Source: Tolumonas lignilytica (lineage in GTDB: Bacteria > Pseudomonadota > Gammaproteobacteria > Enterobacterales > Aeromonadaceae). From it: 64,000 nt of DNA. Shown piece by piece: positions 57,731-64,000 of the stretch. Below the pieces are notes generated by a model. The model did no database searches and was not told where the DNA came from. It worked only from the letters and a program-made list of their open reading frames with translations. A program made the position numbers and the translations under genes. The stretch is from assembly GCF_000527035.1 (NCBI RefSeq), contig NZ_AZUK01000001.1, positions 1,584,501 through 1,648,500 on the forward strand, read 5' to 3'. The stretch's first letter is position 1. Every line of letters begins with the position of its first letter.

Positions 57731-59011
57731 ATGGATACCGTCATCACTACCGCCCCTGCCACGACCCCGGTGTTACCGGATGTGCGGGTGAAAGGGGATC
57801 GCTTGTGGCAATCACTGATGGAACTGGCCCAAATCGGCGCTACTCCCAAAGGCGGCGTGTGTCGCTTAACCCTGACCGATCTTGACCGGCAAGGGCGGGA
57901 TTTGGTGATCGGCTGGGCCAAGGACGCGGGCCTCTCTGTCACCATTGATAAAATCGGCAATGTCTTCATGCGCCGGGCCGGACGCAACAACAGCCTGCCC
58001 CCGATCATGACAGGTAGCCACATCGACACCCAACCGACTGGCGGCAAATTCGATGGCAACTTCGGTGTATTGGCCGGATTGGAAGTCATCCGCACCCTGA
58101 ACGATTACGATATCGAAACCGAGGCCCCGGTCGAACTGGCGTTCTGGACTAACGAGGAAGGCTCACGTTTTGTGCCGGTGATGATGGGCTCAGGTGTCTT
58201 CGCCCATATTTTCTCGCTGGAACATGCCTACGCCGCCACCGATACCGAAGGTAAAACCGTCAAGGGTGAGCTGGAACGCATTGGTTATATCGGTGAGCAG
58301 GAGCCAGGCGATCATCCGATTGGCGCCTATTTTGAAGCGCATATCGAACAGGGCCCGATTCTGGAAGACGAAGGCATCACCATTGGCGTGGTGCAGGCCG
58401 TGCTCGGTATTCGCTGGTATGACTGCGTGGTCACCGGCATGGAAGCCCACGCGGGGCCAACCCCGATGGCACTGCGTCAGGATGCGTTGCAGGTTGCCGC
58501 ACGCGTGATGCAGGAAGTGGTCGCGATTGCCAACCGCTTCGGCCCGCACGGGCGCGGTACGGTCGGCATGGTGCAGGTGTTCCCAAACAGCCGTAACGTG
58601 ATCCCGGGGCAAGTCAAATTCTCGATTGATTTCCGTAATATGACCGACGCTTTGGTCGATGAGATGGATGCCGCCATTCGTACCTATGCCGATCAGGTGG
58701 CCGCAGAAACCGGCTTGTCGATTGCGATCACGCAGGTCTCTCACTACCCGGCAGCGCCCTTCCACCCTGATTGCAAGGCTGCCGTGCGTCATGCGGCGGA
58801 TAAACTCGGCTATTCCAACATGGACATCGTCTCCGGTGCCGGTCATGACGCGGTCTATATGTCGATGCTGGCCCCGACCGGCATGATTTTCATCCCGTGC
58901 AAAGATGGCATCAGCCATAACGAGATTGAAGATACACAGCCGGAGCAGGTCACCGCCGGGGCCAACGTGTTACTGCACGCCATGCTGGAACGCGCCGGTG
59001 TAGTCGGTTAA
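57731..59011 (+). CDS. N-carbamoyl-beta-alanine amidohydrolase (M20 family)
   Basis: 426 residues from the ATG at 57731 behind AAGGAGAAGGA; the frame is open upstream inside hydA, but MDTVITTAPATTPVLP with this site is the sensible start. M20/allantoate-amidohydrolase fold: metal motif GSHIDTQPTGGKFDGNFGV near residue 96, WTNEEGSRF near 139, EQGPILEDEG, and AHAGPTPMALRQDA. By context it releases beta-alanine, CO2 and ammonia from N-carbamoyl-beta-alanine. L-N-carbamoylase (HyuC) is a sequence-level alternative. Last gene of the operon. Confidence 0.88.
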   Translation: MDTVITTAPATTPVLPDVRVKGDRLWQSLMELAQIGATPKGGVCRLTLTDLDRQGRDLVIGWAKDAGLSVTIDKIGNVFMRRAGRNNSLPPIMTGSHIDTQPTGGKFDGNFGVLAGLEVIRTLNDYDIETEAPVELAFWTNEEGSRFVPVMMGSGVFAHIFSLEHAYAATDTEGKTVKGELERIGYIGEQEPGDHPIGAYFEAHIEQGPILEDEGITIGVVQAVLGIRWYDCVVTGMEAHAGPTPMALRQDALQVAARVMQEVVAIANRFGPHGRGTVGMVQVFPNSRNVIPGQVKFSIDFRNMTDALVDEMDAAIRTYADQVAAETGLSIAITQVSHYPAAPFHPDCKAAVRHAADKLGYSNMDIVSGAGHDAVYMSMLAPTGMIFIPCKDGISHNEIEDTQPEQVTAGANVLLHAMLERAGVVG

Positions 59012-59033
59012 CGGTTTTTCTTCTCCTCGCCTG

Positions 59034-59072
59034 ATATGACAACAGCCCGTCAGGGCTGTTTTTTATTTCGGT
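59034..59072. repeat. 39-base repeat with terminator, copy 1
   Basis: Contains stem aacagccc / gggctgtt with a gtca loop and a T-run, so it ends the pyrimidine operon and can serve the convergent DUF4865 gene. 35 of 39 positions are identical to the copy at 61412-61450. Confidence 0.85.
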
Positions 59073-59079
59073 GCGACAG

Positions 59080-59634
59080 TTACTGCGCAATGTATCCGAC
59101 ATCATAAAGCTGCACCGGATTTTCACCGGACAATGGTCGGTCACGCCATAAACTGAACCGGACGAGTGACCAGTTGCTCGGTTCAAACGCCACCAGTGAT
59201 GCCAGGGCGCCACGCTCTGTGATTGACTGACGGGCACGGGCGGTTTCCTGCGCTTTCAACTCCGCCAAATCACAATAAGCCGGAATAGACACTATCTCAC
59301 GACTGGCATATTTTGCTTCTGTGAGGTTTGCCTGTAATTCGGAAAACCAAGGCACCCAGGTTTTTACCGACGGCACACCAAAATCACGACAGAGCCGGGC
59401 AAAACCAGCCGAAGATAAAAACTCACTCATGCCGTCGCTGTTTTCCCACAGATAAAACGGGGCATACAAATTCTCCGATGCCGGTTGGTTTTCATCCTGG
59501 CAGGCATAAAGATAGGCTTTAAATTTCAAGCCATTAAAGCCATTGAGCAAATGACCTTTGCTTTCAATACGGTTGCGGATCAGCGCCATATCGTAACCCG
59601 CTGGCAACACAAAACTATATTGCATACAGAGCAT
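59080..59634 (-). CDS. DUF4865 family protein
   Basis: 184 residues. Starts MLCMQYSFVLPAGYDMALIRNRI and contains KFKAYLYACQDENQPASENLYAPFYLW, the DUF4865 pattern. AGAGG precedes the ATG. Last of three genes with a tautomerase and a carboxymuconolactone-decarboxylase-type gene, a cassette that recurs with a divergent LysR regulator. No established activity. Confidence 0.8.
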   Translation of the reverse strand: MLCMQYSFVLPAGYDMALIRNRIESKGHLLNGFNGLKFKAYLYACQDENQPASENLYAPFYLWENSDGMSEFLSSAGFARLCRDFGVPSVKTWVPWFSELQANLTEAKYASREIVSIPAYCDLAELKAQETARARQSITERGALASLVAFEPSNWSLVRFSLWRDRPLSGENPVQLYDVGYIAQ

Positions 59635-59650
59635 AATTCACCTCTTCTGA

Positions 59651-60046
59651 TTAACGCAGATGCATCATGGCGGCAAGCGGTTGACCATGGGAAAACGACC
59701 AGTCAGTCATCGCTGTGGTCTGAATGATGACCATGACATTTTCCGGAGCAACGCCGGGATCACTTGCTAACAGAGCCGCCAGCCGGTGATAAAAGTTATT
59801 TTTGGTCTGCTCATTCCGCTCTTTTCCAGCCGTGATCTGGAAGAGAATGAAATCGTCGCTCCGTGGGCCGCCCATATAGTGCGCATCAAAGATCAATTCT
59901 GTTTTTTCATGCTGATGTATCGCCTGAAAACGGTCGTCGGCCGGAACATCAAATGTTTCGACCAGCGCCGTATGCAAAGCATTCGAAACGGCGCGAAGAT
60001 AATCCGGAGATTTCCCCTTCAGTAGTGAGATCCGGGTAAAAGGCAT
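59651..60046 (-). CDS. Tautomerase-family protein
   Basis: 131 residues, with the mature N-terminal proline (Pro after Met removal) that is catalytic in 4-oxalocrotonate tautomerase-like enzymes: MPFTRISLLKGKSPDYL. Arg residues in FTRIS and GGPRSDDF could hold substrate. GGAGG ribosome site. Substrate unknown. Confidence 0.83.
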   Translation of the reverse strand: MPFTRISLLKGKSPDYLRAVSNALHTALVETFDVPADDRFQAIHQHEKTELIFDAHYMGGPRSDDFILFQITAGKERNEQTKNNFYHRLAALLASDPGVAPENVMVIIQTTAMTDWSFSHGQPLAAMMHLR

Positions 60047-60061
60047 ACTGGCTTCCTCCGT

Positions 60062-60379
60062 TTAATTCGATTGCAACGTAGCTAATACCTGCAAAGCTGT
60101 CGCGGCGACCGGCCACCCGGCGTAGAACGCCAGATGGGTGATGGCTTCCGTGAGTTCTTCGCGCGATACACCATTTTCCAGCGCAAACTGCACATGAAAT
60201 GGCAATTGCTCTTTGCGGTTTAATGCCACTAACGCCGCCACCGTGATCAGACTGCGCTCTCTGGCCGGAAGCTCACTGCGTTGCCAAATATCATTGAAAA
60301 GCACGTCGTCAGAAAGCTGGGCAAATTTGGGTGCTATCTGCCCGAATGCGTTTTTACCCGCGTTGTTGATCATATTCAT
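60062..60379 (-). CDS. Carboxymuconolactone decarboxylase (AhpD-like) family protein
   Basis: 105 residues. ERSLITVAALVALNRKEQLPFHVQFALENG is the CMD domain core. The CXXC of AhpD peroxidases is absent, so a redox role is unlikely. First gene of the three-gene operon, divergent from a LysR regulator across 114 bases. Confidence 0.85.
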   Translation of the reverse strand: MNMINNAGKNAFGQIAPKFAQLSDDVLFNDIWQRSELPARERSLITVAALVALNRKEQLPFHVQFALENGVSREELTEAITHLAFYAGWPVAATALQVLATLQSN

Positions 60380-60493
60380 GTTGTAAACTCCTGTTGCCTG
60401 ACCATCGTTGACATCTCAACCATACTGCGTAAGCATCATTAAAAATATTGGAATGTTTTGAACTAATCATTCTGAATTTCAGGATTAATTTTC

Positions 60494-61381
60494 ATGAAAA
60501 AAATCATCTACGATTTGGATGCGCTACGTTCGTTTACGATGGGCATGGATGCCGGCAGTTTTGCCAAAGCCTCGGAATATTTATGTAAATCCACATCCGC
60601 AATCAGTGCACATCTGAAAAAACTGGAAGAACAAACCGGACAAGTGATCCTGGAAAAGAACGGACGACATCTGAAGTTAACGCCGGCTGGCGAGATCTTA
60701 TATTCATATGCCAAACGCATGCTGGCGCTGAATGATGAAGCCAATCAGGCCTTAGGAAATATGAATCTGGCCGGAGCCGTTCGTGTGGGGTTTCAGGAAG
60801 ATTTTGGTGAACATTTGCTCACGGGGGTGCTGGCGGGTTTTAGCCGGGCTCATCCGAATGTCAGCATTGAAGCCAAAATTGCACGCAATGCTGAACTGAT
60901 CACGCAAATCCATACAGACCAGCTCGATCTCGCCCTCACGTGGGCAGGAAATCTTGATACCGCTCATTCCATCCTGCTGGGTGAATTGCCACTGCACTGG
61001 ATCGGTCGTGCCGAGCAAAATCTGACATCTTGGCAAGAAAGAAAAGAACCCATCCCGCTGATATTGTTTGAAGCGCCGTGCCTAATCCGCCAGCAAGCAC
61101 TCAGTTTATTGGACGAAGCCCATATTCCCTGGCGTATTGTCTTGACCAGTCAAAGCCTGGCGGGTATCTGGTCTGCGGTCAACGCTGGTTTAGGGATCAC
61201 TGTACGCACCCGCGCCGGACTGCCTGCCGCATTACAATGCATTCACGGCGAGGAGCTAGGTTTACCGACCTTACCTTCGCTGGGTATCCGCTTACACCAT
61301 GCCAAACCCCAAAGAGACCCCATCATTGACAGTCTGGAAAAAAATATCATTCAGGCGGTGGCCACGATCACTCAGCCATAA
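60494..61381 (+). CDS. LysR-family regulator of the tautomerase/DUF4865 operon
   Basis: 295 residues. N-terminal winged helix (FAKASEYLCKSTSAISAHLKKLEEQTG), C-terminal periplasmic-binding-type effector domain (about 90-290) beginning AGAVRVGFQEDFGEHLL. Divergent from the operon it most likely controls. Confidence 0.88.
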   Translation: MKKIIYDLDALRSFTMGMDAGSFAKASEYLCKSTSAISAHLKKLEEQTGQVILEKNGRHLKLTPAGEILYSYAKRMLALNDEANQALGNMNLAGAVRVGFQEDFGEHLLTGVLAGFSRAHPNVSIEAKIARNAELITQIHTDQLDLALTWAGNLDTAHSILLGELPLHWIGRAEQNLTSWQERKEPIPLILFEAPCLIRQQALSLLDEAHIPWRIVLTSQSLAGIWSAVNAGLGITVRTRAGLPAALQCIHGEELGLPTLPSLGIRLHHAKPQRDPIIDSLEKNIIQAVATITQP

Positions 61382-61411
61382 CCGGAACAGGTGACTGCTT
61401 TTCCTCATTCA

Positions 61412-61450
61412 ATATGAAAACAGCCCGTCAGGGCTGTTTGTTGATTCGGT
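61412..61450. repeat. 39-base repeat with terminator, copy 2
   Basis: Same stem aacagccc / gggctgtt as copy 1 (59034-59072), followed by a shorter T-run interrupted by G. Lies between the convergent LysR gene and the MFS gene. Confidence 0.83.
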
Positions 61451-62673
61451 TAGGCCGTCTTTTTCATCCGCAGCAACAGCGCCAGCACCGCGGTAACAGT
61501 CGCCAATCCGGTCACGCCGACCCAGCCAAAGTGCGCCAGCATCAGATTGCCCAACACCGAGCCGAGCGTCATGCCGACAAACATCAGCACCAACAACAGG
61601 GCATTCAGACGGCTGCGTGCGGCCGGTTCGAGGCTATACACTAGCGTCTGATTGGCGATCAGCGAAATCTGTACGCCCATATCAAACCCGACCGTGCCCA
61701 CCGCCAGCACGACAAGCTGTAACGTGACCGAGGTGGCAGCCAAGGACATGCCGGTCATCATCAGGAAAAAGAACACCACCAATGCGGCACCGCACATCGC
61801 CACCTTGACCGGGCCAATGCGATCCGCCTGTTTCCCCGCCACGGGCGCCATCAAGGCCCCCGCGGCACCGGCCAAACCAAACAAACCGGCGGCGGCGCTG
61901 CCCAGATGAAAGGGTGCACCGTGCAGCATCACCGCCAGCGTTGACCAGAAGGCACTGAAACTCAACGACAGCAACCCCTGCACCAGCGATGCCTGACGCA
62001 AGGCTGCATACTGCCGCCACAGATGAAATAACGAGGCCAGCAACTGGTGATACGGCAGCGTTGAGGTCACCTGAAAGCGAGGCAGCGTACGCCATGCCAC
62101 CAGCCAGATGGCCAGCAAACTCAGCGCCGCCAAGACAAACATGCTGCGCCAGCCGAGCCAGTCGGCAATCAGGCCGCTTAATACGCGCGACAGCAGGATC
62201 CCAAGCAGCAAACCGGTCATCACCGTACCAACCACCTTACCGCGGCGGGAGGCCGGTGCCAGTGTTGCGGCGGCCGGGACAATATCCTGCGCCATCGTGG
62301 CCATCAACCCGATCCCCAGGCTGGCAATCAGCAATGACATCAATCCACCCGCGGCCGCCGCTGCCAACAACGCCAGCATCAATAGGCCAGATTTGGTCAG
62401 AATGATGCGTCGACGGTCATAGCGATCGCCCAGTGGTGCCAGAAACAGAATGCCGAGTGCATACCCCAGCTGTGTCAGGCTGGGGATCCAACCAATCTGC
62501 TGCGCCGGTACCTGCCACTGTTCCGTCAACATACCCAGCAGCGGCTGGCTGTAATAAATGGTCGCTACGGAAAAACCAGCACCAGCGGCAAAAAAAGTGG
62601 TCAGCGATGCCGGTAAAGGATGCGCGTCGGTTGTGGTTACATCGTTTTGATTCGTCGTTTGTATAACCGTCAT
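61450..62673 (-). CDS. MFS exporter (DHA1-like, 12 TM)
   Basis: 407 residues from the ATG at 62673 (GAGAGG site); ATG 62706 has none. Twelve hydrophobic segments; motif A APLGDRYDRRRIIL near residue 83. Resembles YnfM/arabinose-efflux-type transporters. Substrate unknown. Divergent from a LysR gene. Confidence 0.87.
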   Translation of the reverse strand: MTVIQTTNQNDVTTTDAHPLPASLTTFFAAGAGFSVATIYYSQPLLGMLTEQWQVPAQQIGWIPSLTQLGYALGILFLAPLGDRYDRRRIILTKSGLLMLALLAAAAAGGLMSLLIASLGIGLMATMAQDIVPAAATLAPASRRGKVVGTVMTGLLLGILLSRVLSGLIADWLGWRSMFVLAALSLLAIWLVAWRTLPRFQVTSTLPYHQLLASLFHLWRQYAALRQASLVQGLLSLSFSAFWSTLAVMLHGAPFHLGSAAAGLFGLAGAAGALMAPVAGKQADRIGPVKVAMCGAALVVFFFLMMTGMSLAATSVTLQLVVLAVGTVGFDMGVQISLIANQTLVYSLEPAARSRLNALLLVLMFVGMTLGSVLGNLMLAHFGWVGVTGLATVTAVLALLLRMKKTA

Positions 62674-62798
62674 CTGAATTACCTCTCGAAATAGGTTCCA
62701 TCTCACAGTTTCAGTGTCGTTTTTTTCTTTTCAAGATGGTAGGCAGCCGACTCGTACATCTGTTATACGTAATACGAATAACCAAACGGAGTGATGTG

Positions 62799-63755
62799 AT
62801 GGCAGAAAACAGCCCGGAGACTCTATTCTCAGCCAATACCCCCGACCGGCTGGAATTACTGCGCACCTTTGTGCGGATCGTGGAAGCGGGCAGCCTCTCC
62901 GCTGCCGCAACGCAACTGAACACCACACAACCGACCATCAGCCGCCGCCTGAAAACACTCGAACAAGCCTTCGGGGTGCGCTTACTGCATCGTTCGACCC
63001 ATCATCTGCGCTTATCGGAAGCCGGTGAACGCTGTTACGCCGGAGCCAAGCAGTTTCTTACGCAGTGGGATGTCTTTGCCTCGGATCTGACAGGGGTGGA
63101 CAGAGAACCGGAAGGCTTGTTGCGCATCATCGCGCCGCATGCTTTCGGCCAGGATGTGCTGGTCGCCCCGCTCACGGAGTTTATGCAGTTGCACCCGCGC
63201 GTCACGATCGAGTGGCTGCTCCATGATGACCGCAGCATCCGCGATTTCATCGCCGAAGGCATCGATTGTGCGATTCAGGTCGGCGAAGTGCTCGACCCGG
63301 CGATGGTGCGCATTCGGCTGGCGGAGATCCCGCGCATCTTAATTGGTGCACCGGCACTCTTTGCCTCACGTCCACTGCCGGCGCACCCTGACGATCTGAA
63401 AACGCTGCCTTGGCTCGCGCTGCAAACGTTTTACCGCAATCAGATCACGCTACGGCATGTCACCGGACAGCCGCAAATCCAGCTGCCGCTGACCCCGGTA
63501 TTCAGCACCGACAGTCTGTATGCCCTGCGCAGTGCTGCGGTGAAAGGGCTTGGTATTGGCATCGGTTCATCCTGGCTGATGAATCAGGACATCAAGGAAG
63601 GGCGGTTATTACGCCTGCTGCCGGAATGGGAAGCCGAGCCGCTGCCGGTGTATCTGGTCTATCCGTATGCCAAATATTATCCGGCGAAGTTGCGACTGTT
63701 TATCGAGCTGATGCGCGACAAGATACCCGCAATTATCCGTTCTGCGACTTGCTGA
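62799..63755 (+). CDS. LysR-family regulator of the adjacent MFS exporter
   Basis: 318 residues from the ATG at 62799 (ACGGAG site; ATG 62736 has none). Helix-turn-helix FVRIVEAGSLSAAATQLNTTQPTISRRLKTLE, effector domain (about 100-300). The MFS gene starts 126 bases away in the opposite direction. Its 3' end overlaps the convergent partial gene by 23 bases. Confidence 0.88.
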   Translation: MAENSPETLFSANTPDRLELLRTFVRIVEAGSLSAAATQLNTTQPTISRRLKTLEQAFGVRLLHRSTHHLRLSEAGERCYAGAKQFLTQWDVFASDLTGVDREPEGLLRIIAPHAFGQDVLVAPLTEFMQLHPRVTIEWLLHDDRSIRDFIAEGIDCAIQVGEVLDPAMVRIRLAEIPRILIGAPALFASRPLPAHPDDLKTLPWLALQTFYRNQITLRHVTGQPQIQLPLTPVFSTDSLYALRSAAVKGLGIGIGSSWLMNQDIKEGRLLRLLPEWEAEPLPVYLVYPYAKYYPAKLRLFIELMRDKIPAIIRSATC

Positions 63756-64000
63756 AGACGCGTTCACTCCGTATTTCTTGGCTGAGTTGCCGATACAACA
63801 ACCAGCCAGCCCCCATGCCGCACACCGCCAGTCCATGCCAGATCCAAACCGACGGCACCGAGCCGGCAGCACCGAGCAGGCTGCCGATCACCAAATTACT
63901 CAGTAACGCGACACATCCGCCGAAACTGGCATAAAAGCCGTAATAACTGCCCATCTGTCCTGTTTGGGCATAATGCGGCAATCGGGCAGAAAACAGCGGA
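63733..64000 (-). CDS. MFS transporter, C-terminal part (cut by window end)
   Basis: Open frame running from the right edge to a stop at 63733. Visible part ALFSARLPHYAQTGQMGSYYG followed by a membrane segment resembles the C-terminal helices of MdtH-like MFS proteins. A TTG at 63981 is internal, not a start. The rest is outside the window. Confidence 0.7.
   Translation of the reverse strand, partial: PLFSARLPHYAQTGQMGSYYGFYASFGGCVALLSNLVIGSLLGAAGSVPSVWIWHGLAVCGMGAGWLLYRQLSQEIRSERVFSKSQNG

Noticed and set aside
63733-63981. Stand-alone 82-residue membrane protein starting with TTG
   Set aside because: The frame continues to the window edge and reads as the end of an MFS transporter; the TTG is internal.

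Overview
The window is ordinary-looking chromosome of a gammaproteobacterium, most likely Aeromonadales (Tolumonas/Aeromonas-like). Core genes resemble their Escherichia coli counterparts closely along their length (rsmJ, prlC, pssA, rnb, ftsYEX-rpoH, tmcA, gmhB, dsbA, exuR/exuT/uxa). The family-level placement is inferred from gene content and cannot be proved without a search. No IS element, prophage, CRISPR array or plasmid function was seen. One tRNA gene (Ser, UGA) is present.

Layout. 1-14.9 kb: housekeeping and signalling genes (rsmJ, a PAS-GGDEF-EAL protein, prlC, an orphan sensor kinase, an M24B aminopeptidase, pssA, putP, aspA, a spermidine synthase), then two small membrane-associated genes, an entericidin-type lipoprotein and a 72-residue membrane protein. 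14.9-25.7 kb: carbonic anhydrase, rpoH, ftsX-ftsE-ftsY, rsmD, a DUF1145 gene, rnb, and an EnvZ/OmpR-type two-component pair divergent from a small exported Met/His-rich protein. 25.7-29.5 kb: tmcA, gmhB, dsbA. 29.6-37.2 kb: a complete hexuronate regulon (exuR, exuT, uxaC-uxaB-uxaA-ygjV) with three identical 12-bp operator words and a CRP-like site. 37.3-42.1 kb: a DUF523 gene and a Fur-box-preceded efeUOB ferrous iron uptake operon with two tandem EfeO proteins. 42.1-48.2 kb: an MBL-fold hydrolase, tRNA-Ser, a small acidic protein, a triple-PAS diguanylate cyclase, and a DHA2-type efflux pump divergent from an XRE/MmyB-type regulator.

48.2-59.0 kb is the most coherent accessory block: a reductive pyrimidine catabolism island. 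An NMT1/THI5-type ABC importer (ATPase, two permeases, binding protein), a RutR-like TetR regulator, and preT-preA-hydA-amidohydrolase would import a pyrimidine-like compound and convert uracil or thymine to beta-alanine or beta-aminoisobutyrate, ammonia and CO2. Both operons carry a GG-N10-GC sigma-54-type promoter close to RutR-like operators, which suggests dual control by nitrogen limitation and pyrimidine level. This is the main system-level find.

59.0-64.0 kb: a DUF4865/tautomerase/carboxymuconolactone-decarboxylase operon divergent from a LysR regulator, bracketed by two 39-bp near-identical terminator repeats. It is followed by an MFS exporter with its divergent LysR regulator and the 3' part of another MFS gene cut by the window edge.
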